This document shows positions 1-8,022 of a stretch of DNA of 64,000 bases, in pieces. Each line of letters opens with the position of its first letter. Within the stretch, counting starts at the first letter, position 1. Source of the DNA: JANQPX01 sp050633905 (lineage in GTDB: Bacteria; Pseudomonadota; Alphaproteobacteria; Geminicoccales; Geminicoccaceae); assembly GCA_050633905.1 (NCBI GenBank), contig JBOEHJ010000011.1, positions 9,149-73,148 on the forward strand. The letters are read 5' to 3'. The notes beneath the pieces are model-generated. The model searched no databases. It was not told where the DNA came from and saw nothing but the letters and a program-made list of their open reading frames with translations. The position numbers and the translations under genes are program-made.

Positions 1-419
1 AGCATCTGGCCGGGATAGATCTTGTCGGGGTCGGACAGCATCGGCTTATTGGCCTCGAAGATGGCCGGGTATTTGTTGCCGTCGTCATAATGGGTCTTGG
101 CGATAGCCCAGAGCGTGTCACCTGATTTCACGGTGTACATCGTTGCCTCCGGTTCCGGGGCGGCGGCCCTGATACTCTCATCGACCTTGGCGACACCTTT
201 GACATTGCCCATGGCAACGATCAGTTTTTCCTTGGTCGCCTGATCTGGGACATCGCCACCGACCGTCACTTTGTCGCCTTCGACCTTGATGTCGAGTTCC
301 TTGGCGTCAAGGCCGTGCTTCTCGACCTCCTTCTTCAGATCCTCAGCAGCCGGTGCCGCCTCAGCGTCGCCGATGCCGACCATTGCCCCAACATCCTTCA
401 CGAAATCGAAGATACCCAC
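1..419 (-). CDS. BON-LysM protein, Kbp (YgaU)-like, C-terminus cut by window edge
   Basis: On the reverse strand a BON domain (about residues 25-90) is followed by a LysM domain containing MYTVKSGDTLWAIAK and FEANKPMLSDPDKIYPGQ. This order and the N-terminus GIFDFVKDVG match E. coli Kbp, a cytoplasmic potassium-binding protein of about 149 residues. Only the last few residues lie outside the window. I chose the GTG at 419 because GGAGGA at 428-433 is correctly spaced for it; an in-frame ATG at 428 would sit directly on the Shine-Dalgarno. No signal peptide is seen, as expected for Kbp. The function is inferred from the family. Confidence 0.88.
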   Translation of the reverse strand, partial: MGIFDFVKDVGAMVGIGDAEAAPAAEDLKKEVEKHGLDAKELDIKVEGDKVTVGGDVPDQATKEKLIVAMGNVKGVAKVDESIRAAAPEPEATMYTVKSGDTLWAIAKTHYDDGNKYPAIFEANKPMLSDPDKIYPGQM

Positions 420-665
420 CTCAAACATCCTCCACATAGTTTAGCTGTACAAGCAAGCACCTCCTCGCAGAGCGGACGCGTCTTGGCAAGTCCCTTCGCG
501 CCTTTGTTTCGAAGCGATAGGCCTGTCGACAAGATTAGGATACGCCGAAGCTCAGCCCTACCATAGTAAGCCTTTCTTCTCAGAGGTTTCATGGCATTGC
601 TTGCAATTCAGCAAGATTTGAACTAATTGAGATTCACAATCAGGCCTTGTTCAGGGGGCTCAACA

Positions 666-1145
666 ATGCAGAGCGCAATGACTAAGGACAAGTTAAGTGC
701 ACTTGTCCTGTTGGCGGCATCGACCTCATTCGGTGTCTTGGCGATTAATACTTGGGCAGTTGTCGATCATCCCGAGGCGACATCGGCCCAGACAAGGCTG
801 TTGCTTGCGTTTGCCTTGGCGGGCAGCCTGATCGCCCTTCTCATGTTGTTATCACCGGACAAGGGATCGTCGACGTCGGGGGCGCCGTTGTCGTCGTTCC
901 TGCAGCGTCTGATCGGCCTTGGAACGCTGATGGTTGGGTATGCTTTGCTGTTGGAAACACTCGGTTTTCTGATCGCGACGTCGCTATTTCTCGCTTTAGG
1001 CTATTTGTTACTCGGTGAACGCCGCTGGTGGCTTGTGCTGACCACATCGGTGTTGATCGCCGTTGTTCTTGAGATCCTGCTCTTCGGCATCTTCGGCATT
1101 GCTTTTGAGGATCCTCTTTTGAGTGTTCTCGGCCTTTCTGCTTAA
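666..1145 (+). CDS. TctB-family small membrane subunit (orphan)
   Basis: A protein of about 159 residues with four predicted membrane segments, a linker rich in Ser and Pro after the second, and the LLLGERRWW type of loop before the last helix. This is the pattern of TctB, the small subunit of tripartite tricarboxylate transporters. The ATG at 666 follows AGGGGG at good spacing and is preferred to an upstream in-frame start at 627. TctA (large permease) and TctC (binding protein) normally flank TctB, but neither is present here, so a transport role is uncertain. It could be a DUF1468 protein with another partner. Confidence 0.6.
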   Translation: MQSAMTKDKLSALVLLAASTSFGVLAINTWAVVDHPEATSAQTRLLLAFALAGSLIALLMLLSPDKGSSTSGAPLSSFLQRLIGLGTLMVGYALLLETLGFLIATSLFLALGYLLLGERRWWLVLTTSVLIAVVLEILLFGIFGIAFEDPLLSVLGLSA

Positions 1146-1262
1146 TCTCTCATCATTGTTGGTTAGGGGCGCTGGTCAGTTTTGTATCGGGCGGCTATGT
1201 CTCGTTCCGAGGCAGTAAAACGTCGTCGCCCCAAAAAATGATATCGGCAAGGAGAACACGGG

Positions 1263-1586
1263 ATGATCTTCGACCACCGCACCTATTGCTGCAAACCAGG
1301 CATGGTTCCGGCGCAAATGGCACTTTACGAACAATATGGCAAAGCCCCACAGGAAAGGCATCTGGGCAAACCCGTTCTCTATGGCATTGCCGAGACCGGC
1401 AGGATCAATTCCTATGTGCATGTCTGGGCTTACGATGATGCGGCCGACCGGGCGAAGAAGCGGGCTGCGATGCAGGCCGATCCTGAATGGCAGGATTTCC
1501 TAAAGCGGAGTGCTGAAGCCGGTAATCTCATCACCCAGGAAAACCAAATCCTTATACCACCAGCTTTTTTCGACCTGAAGCGCTAG
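1263..1586 (+). CDS. NIPSNAP family protein
   Basis: 107 residues beginning MIFDHRTYCCKPG, with the central VLYGIAETGRINSYVHVWAY and the WQDFL motif near the C-terminus. This is the ferredoxin-like dimeric alpha-beta barrel fold of NIPSNAP and related small proteins. AGGAGAACACGGG precedes the ATG. Bacterial NIPSNAP proteins often accompany ABC transporter or dioxygenase genes, but their biochemical role is unsettled. No operon partner is obvious; the neighbouring TctB ends 117 bp upstream. Confidence 0.8.
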   Translation: MIFDHRTYCCKPGMVPAQMALYEQYGKAPQERHLGKPVLYGIAETGRINSYVHVWAYDDAADRAKKRAAMQADPEWQDFLKRSAEAGNLITQENQILIPPAFFDLKR

Positions 1587-1997
1587 CGGTACGGTCGCAT
1601 CGGGAACGCTGTCCGGGGCACAAATTCGTTCCGATTGAGACGTGATAACGGATGGCCTGACAGATCCGACCCGCCTGCTCTCTCCGCCCTATCATCGATC
1701 TGCGATGTCACGCCAGGTTAGGATGAGGGGAGCAGGCAGTTGCCGCGTCAAGCAGATCCGAGCAGGGTCAAAAAGCACAGTTTTTTCGGCATTGCTGAAG
1801 CGCCTATCGTTGATGGCCTTCAAGGCGATGGCACATCCGTTTTATCACGGACGTCGCTTGACCCCGTTTCCACCCGGATAACGGCCGATAGCCTTCTCCA
1901 TAAAATTAAAATCCAGCCTTTGGCATGGATGTTGCTGAACCCTTATCACGCTTCGAAGTGATCATTTCTTGTCGAGACAAGGCTTGAAGGAGTAGCG

Positions 1998-2039
1998 ATG
2001 TCCAGCCGATACAGATACCCGACTTGTAGGAAATCTTAA
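1998..2039 (+). CDS. Possible 13-codon leader peptide
   Basis: The sequence GAAGGAGTAGCG immediately before ATG is a strong ribosome site, and the frame runs 13 codons (MSSRYRYPTCRKS) to TAA just before the AT-rich region. With three Arg and two Tyr codons it could be a regulatory leader, but it may be chance. No homologue is recognised. Confidence 0.2.
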   Translation: MSSRYRYPTCRKS

Positions 2040-2152
2040 GTAATGTGATTTTGGCATCAGAAGTGATGTATAAAAATCCTATATTTTAGCAAAGTAAATT
2101 TATTTTTTGTGACATGAAACACAGTTTTATTCTTTTGAATCTGGTTATTATA

Positions 2153-2182
2153 TTGCATGTGGCGAAATATCCATTTCATAAT
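2153..2182 (+). promoter_or_regulatory. Candidate sigma-70-like promoter for the TolQ-like operon
   Basis: TTGCAT at 2153 and CATAAT at 2177 are separated by 18 bp inside the AT-rich stretch and lie about 70 bp before the first gene of the operon. They match the TTGACA/TATAAT consensus at four and five positions. Identified by eye only. Confidence 0.35.
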
Positions 2183-2197
2183 GTTAATTATCACCAC

Positions 2198-2220
2198 TGG
2201 TCGACTTATCCAATCGACCA
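2198..2220. promoter_or_regulatory. Perfect inverted repeat, possible operator
   Basis: TGGTCGA and TCGACCA are exact inverted copies separated by nine bases, between the candidate promoter and the start codon at 2250. The position would suit repressor binding or a leader hairpin. No transcription factor gene lies nearby. Confidence 0.35.
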
Positions 2221-2249
2221 TATCCTCAATATGAGGGCTTCATGAGATC

Positions 2250-3011
2250 ATGGAGGGATTAGTGAACTCATATACAGCATCTCCATCAGCGGCTTCTGCC
2301 GATTTCGATTCGGCGCTGATTTCAGACGAGCCCCGCTCGACGTTTTTTGGCGGCTGGTTCGGCGCTTATCAGGACCATGATCCCTCCGCCTACCGATACC
2401 TCCTGGTCATGCGCTTCCTCGTCGTTAATGTGATCGCCTTTGCGCTTGTTGCGGCTGCCTGGATGCAGGGCTGGCTGGATATCGTTTTTGCCGGCGATGC
2501 AACCAAGCTAGCGTTGGTGATCGTTGCCGTATTCCTTGCAGGTTTGGTGCTTTGCGGTCTGAAGGTGACCCAAGCGAGTGCCGAGCTCAATCAGATCAAG
2601 TCGCCCGAAGCTTATCCAACGTCGCGCGCTGCTCGTTACCTAAAGGCGATCGCATCGCGGGATGGCCAAAGCCGGAGCATCACTGCGTCTGCCTTGAAGC
2701 TCAAGCTATCGTCGCGTATCGCCGTGGTTCGGCATATCGCCAATAGTCTCGTTTTCCTCGGTCTGATTGGCACGGTTATTGGCTTCATGATCGCGCTTTC
2801 GGGGGTCAACCCGGATGGAGCTGCCGATATCAGCGCCATCGGCCCGATGGTCTCGACCCTGATCAGCGGCATGTCGGTCGCGCTGACCACCACCTTGGTC
2901 GGTGCCATCTTGAATGTTTGGCTGATGATCAATTACCGACTTTTGGAAAGCGGCACGCTCCGTCTCTTGACCACGATCGTTGAGCTGGGAGAGAGCCATG
3001 TTCAGTCTTGA
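2250..3011 (+). CDS. MotA/TolQ/ExbB-type proton channel protein
   Basis: 253 residues with four predicted membrane helices: about 51-72, 85-105, 163-185 and 202-228. Helix 3 carries FLGLIGTVIGFM, the conserved Gly-Thr pore motif of TolQ/ExbB/MotA channels, and helix 4 region has SGMSVALTTTLVGA. The family forms pentameric inner-membrane proton channels that energise a partner with a periplasmic domain. ATG at 2250 has a weak, distant site; GTG at 2262 is also possible because GGAGGG lies just before it. The stop codon overlaps the next gene by 14 bp, so the two are translationally coupled. It lacks the three-helix TolQ layout and is closer to the MotA-like branch. Confidence 0.8.
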   Translation: MEGLVNSYTASPSAASADFDSALISDEPRSTFFGGWFGAYQDHDPSAYRYLLVMRFLVVNVIAFALVAAAWMQGWLDIVFAGDATKLALVIVAVFLAGLVLCGLKVTQASAELNQIKSPEAYPTSRAARYLKAIASRDGQSRSITASALKLKLSSRIAVVRHIANSLVFLGLIGTVIGFMIALSGVNPDGAADISAIGPMVSTLISGMSVALTTTLVGAILNVWLMINYRLLESGTLRLLTTIVELGESHVQS

Positions 3012-3603
3012 GCAGTTCGATGACGACGAAGGTGGTACCGTTTTTCGCGACGTGATCATGCTCGCGCTCACAGGTTTTGTAGCGATGGTCGTGCTGCTCT
3101 TACCGCATCTCAATCCGGTCGGCGAGGCGGAGAAGGAAAACACCGCCCCACCCGGTAACGTGATCATCGAGGTGACCTGGCCTGAAGGCGTCGATGCCGA
3201 TATCGACCTTTGGGTCGAAGCGCCCGGCGATCGGCCGGTCGGCTATTCGAATAAGGGCGGCAGCATCTTCAACCTGTTGCGTGACGATCTCGGCAAGCGT
3301 TCGGATGTCACCGGGATGAATTACGAGGTCTCTTATTCGCGTGGGATTCCGGATGGCGAATATACGGTCAATGTCCATCTCTATCGGAACAAGGCCAATA
3401 TTTCGCCCATTCCTGTCACGGTGGTGACCAGCGTGAAAAAGACACCGTCTGCGACCACGCGGCAGCTGCTCGCCTCCAAGATTGAATTGGTACGCGAAGG
3501 GCAGGAGCTGACCGTTTACCGTTTTAAGCTCGAAAGCGAGGGCAATCTGGTCCCTGGCAGTGTGCATAGTTTGCATCGTAAGCTTCGGGCCTGGAGGACA
3601 TGA
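2998..3603 (+). CDS. Single-helix periplasmic partner protein with DUF2135-like domain
   Basis: 201 residues: a short cytosolic N-terminus with DDDEGG, one membrane helix (about 15-38, ending in LLLPHLNP), then a periplasmic beta-rich domain. That domain has VTWPEGVDADIDLWVEAPG and IPDGEYTVNVHLYRNK, a pattern like the DUF2135/YfaP beta-sandwich. The topology copies TolR/ExbD/MotB, but I see no ExbD or OmpA domain. The helix lacks an obvious TolR-type Asp. The start overlaps the channel gene by 14 bp and the next gene begins one base after the stop. I infer it is the stator partner. The domain assignment is by eye. Confidence 0.6.
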   Translation: MFSLEQFDDDEGGTVFRDVIMLALTGFVAMVVLLLPHLNPVGEAEKENTAPPGNVIIEVTWPEGVDADIDLWVEAPGDRPVGYSNKGGSIFNLLRDDLGKRSDVTGMNYEVSYSRGIPDGEYTVNVHLYRNKANISPIPVTVVTSVKKTPSATTRQLLASKIELVREGQELTVYRFKLESEGNLVPGSVHSLHRKLRAWRT

Positions 3604-3604
3604 G

Positions 3605-4129
3605 ATGACCGAACTTTCCTATCTCTTCATGGTCACGGCGATCGTTGCAGGCGCCCTTGCGATGATCAGTATCTGGTCACGCCACCGTCTTTGGGTGAAG
3701 TTCGGCGCAATCGGGGCCGCTATTCTGTTTCTGCCGCTTTCCTATGTCAGCTTCGCCTCCCTTCTCTCCAAGCCGAAGCCGGTCGATTTGGAATGGTGGA
3801 TGGGCGAGGCCCAGGAAGCGACGGTTCTCAGCAGCTCGATCCAAGAGGGTGAGGGGATTTTCTTGTGGTTGCAGCTGGCGGAAGCCGCTGAGCCGCGAGC
3901 CTATGTTCTGCCTTGGGATCGCGACCTTGCCGAACAGCTGCAAAAGGCGGCTGAGGAGGCCGAAGAACAGAACGGTCAGCTGCAGATGCGTCTGCCGTTC
4001 GAGCCTACTCTAGACAATCTTGACCCGAAATTTTATGCAATGCCGCAGCCGGCAATGCCGCCGAAGGACATGCAGCGGCCGCCCGTCCAGCATTATCAGC
4101 AGGCGAAGCGTATCGAGCAGGACGCCTGA
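3605..4129 (+). CDS. Two-helix membrane protein with acidic coiled coil, unknown function
   Basis: 174 residues: two membrane helices (about 4-22 and 30-52), a segment with LEWWMGEAQEATVLSSS, an acidic Glu/Gln/Ala-rich helix around 120-135, and a Pro/Gln-rich tail. It starts one base after the previous stop, behind GGAGGAC, and is followed by a terminator, so it is the last gene of the TolQ-like operon. I do not recognise the family. The phrase EGIFLWLQLAEAAEPRAYVL resembles a small beta domain facing one side of the membrane. A role in the complex is inferred only from co-transcription. Confidence 0.6.
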   Translation: MTELSYLFMVTAIVAGALAMISIWSRHRLWVKFGAIGAAILFLPLSYVSFASLLSKPKPVDLEWWMGEAQEATVLSSSIQEGEGIFLWLQLAEAAEPRAYVLPWDRDLAEQLQKAAEEAEEQNGQLQMRLPFEPTLDNLDPKFYAMPQPAMPPKDMQRPPVQHYQQAKRIEQDA

Positions 4130-4164
4130 CGAAGGCCGAGCTAGCCTCGGCGTGATCTTATAGG

Positions 4165-4200
4165 CGGGTGGCTTGTTGCAAGGCCACCCGTTTTTCTTTT
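4165..4200 (+). terminator. Rho-independent terminator of the TolQ-like operon
   Basis: The arms CGGGTGGC (4165-4172) and GCCACCCG (4183-4190) form a perfect 8 bp stem with a 10-base loop, directly followed by TTTTTCTTTT. It lies 35 bp after the stop of the third gene. Confidence 0.9.
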
Positions 4201-4297
4201 GTCCAGGCAGGATGATCCAGATAGCTTTTTAAACCATCGGCTATTTGCTTGTTTTGTGGCAAGCTAGACCAAAGTTCGGGCAAAGGAAAAGACAGTC

Positions 4298-5041
4298 ATG
4301 TCGACGTCGAGAAGAGAGCGGTACCAAGCAGCACCAGTACTTGGCATCTTGATGCTGAATACTCGTTTCCCTCGCATTCAAGGCGACATCGGCAATCCAA
4401 AGAGTTTTCCCTATCCCGTGCGCTATGAGGTGATCAAACCTGCGACGGTGGATCGCATCGTCAGTGCGACGGGGCCGAGTGAAGAAATCATGAACGCGTT
4501 CGTCGAGGCGGCTGGGCGTTTGGTGGACCAGGGCGTTGTCGGCCTCACGACATCATGCGGCTTTATGGCGATTGCGCAAAAGGAGCTGGCGGCACGTCTC
4601 ACTGTTCCAGTGATCACATCAAGCCTTTGCCAGATCCCGTTGGTCCAATCCAGCCTGCCGGCAGGTAAGCGGGTCGGGGTGCTGACCATCGATTCGAGTG
4701 AGCTGACCGCACTCCATTTCGCCGGCGTCGGCGCGCCCAGCGATTTGCCGATCGAGGGGATCGAAGGGGGCGAGGAGTTAGCAAGAATTATCAAAAAGGA
4801 CCTGCCCGAACTCAACCCGAAGAAGGCCGAAGAGGACGTGATCAGAGCTGGCAAAAGGCTTCTGGTCAAAGCGCCTGAGGTCGGAGCTATCGTGTTGGAA
4901 TGCACCAATATGGCGCCTTATTCCAAGGCCCTGGCGACAGCGATTGGTCTGCCGGTCTACGACATCATTGGGCTCTTGGACTGGTGGTACACAGGTTTGG
5001 TGCCCGTCAGGTCAGAAGCGTCGAGAGCCGTGATAGAATGA
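4298..5041 (+). CDS. Aspartate/glutamate/hydantoin racemase family protein
   Basis: 247 residues. The two family cysteines are visible in VVGLTTSCGFMAI (about residue 88) and IVLECTNMAPY (about residue 203), the pair that acts as the two catalytic bases in cofactor-independent racemases. VPVITSSL and VGVLTIDSS are typical Rossmann-like strands. The substrate cannot be told from sequence; aspartate, glutamate, hydantoin or maleate-isomerase-like activities are all possible. Its last 35 bp overlap, tail to tail, the end of the PLP enzyme on the other strand. Confidence 0.8.
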   Translation: MSTSRRERYQAAPVLGILMLNTRFPRIQGDIGNPKSFPYPVRYEVIKPATVDRIVSATGPSEEIMNAFVEAAGRLVDQGVVGLTTSCGFMAIAQKELAARLTVPVITSSLCQIPLVQSSLPAGKRVGVLTIDSSELTALHFAGVGAPSDLPIEGIEGGEELARIIKKDLPELNPKKAEEDVIRAGKRLLVKAPEVGAIVLECTNMAPYSKALATAIGLPVYDIIGLLDWWYTGLVPVRSEASRAVIE

Positions 5042-6101
5042 TGTCGATCTCTTCCTCGCTGGTTTGAACCAGCTCGAACACGATTTCTTCATCTGCGATG
5101 TTCTCTTCCATTACCCATATTGGTGGTGTTCCGTTCTTGAGTGCCGCCACCAGCGAGGGGGTTTGCGCGATATCCAATCGAAGATGAGCGCGGCCAAAAG
5201 GCATACCGGCGGGATCGGCTACCGTTCGGGCCTCGATCCCGTTGATCCTGTTCGCGCGATCGACGAAGCTTGCCAGTTTCTTTGCTTGCATGACTTGCCA
5301 GGTGGCAAGGTCAAGATCAACGCGCTCCTCAAGGGCTGCGAGAACGCCGATGATCGCTTCCTTGGTCGCTTTCATCCCCCGGCCAATCCCTCGTTCCTGG
5401 GCGCGAAAGGCATCAATGAAATCCCGCCGACCGATCGCTAAGCCTGCTGTGGGCGAGGCCATGTATTTATGCGCGCTGACCAACACCAGATCGGCCTTGG
5501 TCGCCAGAAGCTCGGGGATGCGCAGATCTTGCGCTGCCCCATCTAGGATCACTGGAACGCTACGACGATGTGCGAGTGCGGTGGCCGCTTTCAGATCCAC
5601 GGACGTTCCCGCAGTGAGCCTTGAGGACACCAGGAGCAGACAGCCCGTATCGGTATGATCGAGCGCCTTTTCGATGTCCGCAAGCGAGCATTCATCGGCA
5701 GTCCCGGCCAGGACCGGCACCGCGCCCGCGAGACGAATGGCCTGGGTGATGGGATGGCCGTAATTGACGGTATGGGTTGCTGGCAAGATGACCCGACGGG
5801 TCATTGATGTCGCATCGGGAAGAAGCGCGATCTTGTCGGGGCAGGTTCCGGCCATGGCGGCCGCCACCGATTGCGTGATCCCGGCGGCGACACAGTGTGT
5901 AACGGCCGCCGCGTCGGCGCCGGTAAGGCGGGCGAGGGTCCGGCTTGCCAGGTCCTGCAGTTCATCGATCATGACATAATGCTGCAATGCCTCCGCCACG
6001 GCGGCACCGACAGTTGCCGAGGACCGCGAAACACCAAGCGGCGTAAAGCTCCCGCGCGCATTGATGATTCGGGTCAGGCGATAACGATCATGAAATTCCA
6101 T
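5007..6101 (-). CDS. SelA-like PLP-dependent enzyme (DgaE/aminotransferase class V-like fold)
   Basis: 364 residues. The N-terminus (RLTRIINARGSFTPLG) and the PLP lysine motif VSAHKYMASPTAG match the SelA-like family that includes D-glucosaminate-6-phosphate ammonia lyase; VILDGAAQDL carries the Asp that contacts the pyridine nitrogen. The ATG at 6101 is chosen over far upstream frames because it follows an AGGACAGG site and begins the family homology; extension to 6386 would run into glnS. True selenocysteine synthase is about 460 residues, so SelA itself is unlikely. The substrate is unknown. Its 3' end overlaps the racemase gene, which suggests related amino-acid metabolism. Confidence 0.75.
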   Translation of the reverse strand: MEFHDRYRLTRIINARGSFTPLGVSRSSATVGAAVAEALQHYVMIDELQDLASRTLARLTGADAAAVTHCVAAGITQSVAAAMAGTCPDKIALLPDATSMTRRVILPATHTVNYGHPITQAIRLAGAVPVLAGTADECSLADIEKALDHTDTGCLLLVSSRLTAGTSVDLKAATALAHRRSVPVILDGAAQDLRIPELLATKADLVLVSAHKYMASPTAGLAIGRRDFIDAFRAQERGIGRGMKATKEAIIGVLAALEERVDLDLATWQVMQAKKLASFVDRANRINGIEARTVADPAGMPFGRAHLRLDIAQTPSLVAALKNGTPPIWVMEENIADEEIVFELVQTSEEEIDIILSRLSTLLT

Positions 6102-6276
6102 CCTGTCCTTGCTCTCCAATCGTGACGGCCCATGCCGCGTCATACGTACGCGTCTCCCCAACCTGCCCGCAAACCATCCCAACATCCAACAACCCAAGTC
6201 ACCCAGGTCATGGCATGACCCTTGGCAGGCGGGTGGGGGGTTGGTACACCGTGGCCTTCGCATGGGTGAAGTGGTG

Positions 6277-7962
6277 ATGGCAATGGATGTGGAAGCGCCC
6301 CGGGATTTTATCCGGGAGATTATTCGAACCGATTTGGCCGAAGGCAAGGTGTCATCGCTGGTGACGCGGTTTCCACCGGAGCCCAACGGTTATCTGCATA
6401 TCGGTCATGCGAAATCGATCTGCCTGAACTTTGGCGTCGCTGAAGAGTTTGGCGGCAGGTGCAACCTGCGTTTCGACGATACCAACCCGACCAAGGAGGA
6501 GCAGGAATATATCGATGCGATCATCGCCGATGTACGTTGGCTCGGATTTGATTGGGGCGATCATCTCTATTACACCTCCGATTATTTCGAGCAGCTCTAT
6601 GGCTGGGCGATTCATCTGATCGAAACGGGCAAAGCCTATGTCGACGATCTCTCGGCTGATGACATGCGGGCCTATCGCGGCACGCTGAAAGAGCCTGGCA
6701 AGAATAGCCCCTATCGGGATCGACCGGCGGCTGAGAGCCTCGCGTTGTTTGAGAAGATGCGGGGTGGGGCGTTTAAAGATGGCGAGCGGGTGTTGCGTGC
6801 CAAGATCGACATGACATCCGGCAACATGAATATGCGCGATCCGGTGTTGTATCGGATTTTGCATGCCCATCATCCCAGAACCGGCGATGCCTGGTGTATT
6901 TACCCAACCTATGATTTCGCCCATGGACAATCGGATGCGATCGAAGGGGTGACCCACTCTCTTTGCACGCTGGAATTCGAGGATCATCGTCCGCTCTATG
7001 ACTGGCTGGTGGATAATCTGCCGACCAATGCGCGCCCGAGACAGTTTGAATTTGCGAAGCTTAGCGTTGGCTATAGCGGTATTTCCCTTGGCAAGCGCCG
7101 GCTTCGCCAATTGGTTGAGGATGGTGTCGTCAAGGGATGGGACGATCCGCGCATGCCCACCATTTCGGCCCTCCGCCGCCGTGGTGTGCCACCCGAGGCG
7201 GTGCGCGTCTTCGCCAAGAAAGTCGGCGTCGCCAAGTCGGAAAATCTGATCGAGCCCGCTTTACTGGAACATTGCGTGCGTGATCATCTCAATCGCCATG
7301 CCCAAAGACGCATGGCCGTGCTCCGGCCCTTGAAGGTAGTGATCGAAAATTACCCCGAAGGCCAGACCGAAAACATGACCGCCACCAACAACCAGGATGA
7401 TCCTGGAGCCGGCACAAGAGAAGTGCCGTTTACGCGGGAGCTTTACATCGAGCAGACGGACTTCATGGAGGATCCCCCCAAAAAGTTCTTTCGCCTTGGG
7501 CCGGGTCGCGAAGTGCGGTTGCGCAATGCTTATTTCATCACCTGCACCGATGTCATCAAGAACGCAGCGGGCGAGGTGGTCGAACTCCGGTGCACCTATG
7601 ATCCCGCGACCCGTGGCGGTGATGCGCCCGATGGCCGCAAGGTCAAAGGCACGCTGCATTGGGTTTCCGCCGACCATGCGATCGATGCTGAAGTACGTCT
7701 CTATGAGCCGCTCTTTACCCAGCCCGAGCCCGGCAGCACCGGCGATTATCAGGGCGATCTCAATCCACAGTCGCTCGAGATTTTAGTGGGCTGTAAATTG
7801 GAGCCGAGCCTAGCTTCCCCGTCGTTAAAGGACGCGGTGCAGTTCGAACGCCAGGGGTATTTTTTCAACGATATCGATAGTTCAGCGAACAAGCTGGTGT
7901 TCAACCGCACTATCGGTCTTCGCGATAGTTGGGGCAAGGCCAGCCCCAAGCCGGCCCGTTAG
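6277..7962 (+). CDS. glnS: Glutaminyl-tRNA synthetase
   Basis: 561 residues, close to the E. coli length of 554. It charges tRNA-Gln in the cytoplasm. RFPPEPNGYLHIGHAKS holds the HIGH motif (residues 41-44), and WGDHLYYTSDYF, HGQSDAIEGVTHS and KGWDDPRMPTIS are GlnRS signatures; the C-terminal anticodon-binding barrels follow. The KMSKS loop reads ISLGKRRL, where E. coli has MSKRKL, so the loop Ser is Gly while the following Lys is kept. The ATG at 6277 gives the family N-terminus; in-frame ATGs at 6262 and 6283 are alternatives. Confidence 0.96.
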   Translation: MAMDVEAPRDFIREIIRTDLAEGKVSSLVTRFPPEPNGYLHIGHAKSICLNFGVAEEFGGRCNLRFDDTNPTKEEQEYIDAIIADVRWLGFDWGDHLYYTSDYFEQLYGWAIHLIETGKAYVDDLSADDMRAYRGTLKEPGKNSPYRDRPAAESLALFEKMRGGAFKDGERVLRAKIDMTSGNMNMRDPVLYRILHAHHPRTGDAWCIYPTYDFAHGQSDAIEGVTHSLCTLEFEDHRPLYDWLVDNLPTNARPRQFEFAKLSVGYSGISLGKRRLRQLVEDGVVKGWDDPRMPTISALRRRGVPPEAVRVFAKKVGVAKSENLIEPALLEHCVRDHLNRHAQRRMAVLRPLKVVIENYPEGQTENMTATNNQDDPGAGTREVPFTRELYIEQTDFMEDPPKKFFRLGPGREVRLRNAYFITCTDVIKNAAGEVVELRCTYDPATRGGDAPDGRKVKGTLHWVSADHAIDAEVRLYEPLFTQPEPGSTGDYQGDLNPQSLEILVGCKLEPSLASPSLKDAVQFERQGYFFNDIDSSANKLVFNRTIGLRDSWGKASPKPAR

Positions 7963-8022
7963 GCCGGATCCCGGTATGATGGATAAGGTTCCAGCCTTCC
8001 TTAACCATGGAAATGGAATGGC

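Larger units (their letters stand above)
1587..2249. other. 660 bp intergenic region with AT-rich 3' third
   Basis: No convincing protein gene is present. The open frames at 1642-1881 and 1740-1961 lack family-like sequence and good ribosome sites. From about 2040 the composition turns sharply AT-rich (runs such as TATAAAAATCC and AAATTTATTTTTTG), in contrast to the GC-rich surroundings. This stretch is probably the control region of the TolQ-like operon that starts at 2250. Confidence 0.6.

Noticed and set aside
1642..1961. Two open frames in the intergenic region after the NIPSNAP gene
   Set aside because: They overlap each other in different frames, have no ribosome site and show no domain-like pattern.
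6102..6386. Upstream extension of the SelA-like gene
   Set aside because: The frame stays open to 6386, but this part overlaps the glnS start on the other strand and lacks family similarity; ATG 6101 has its own ribosome site.
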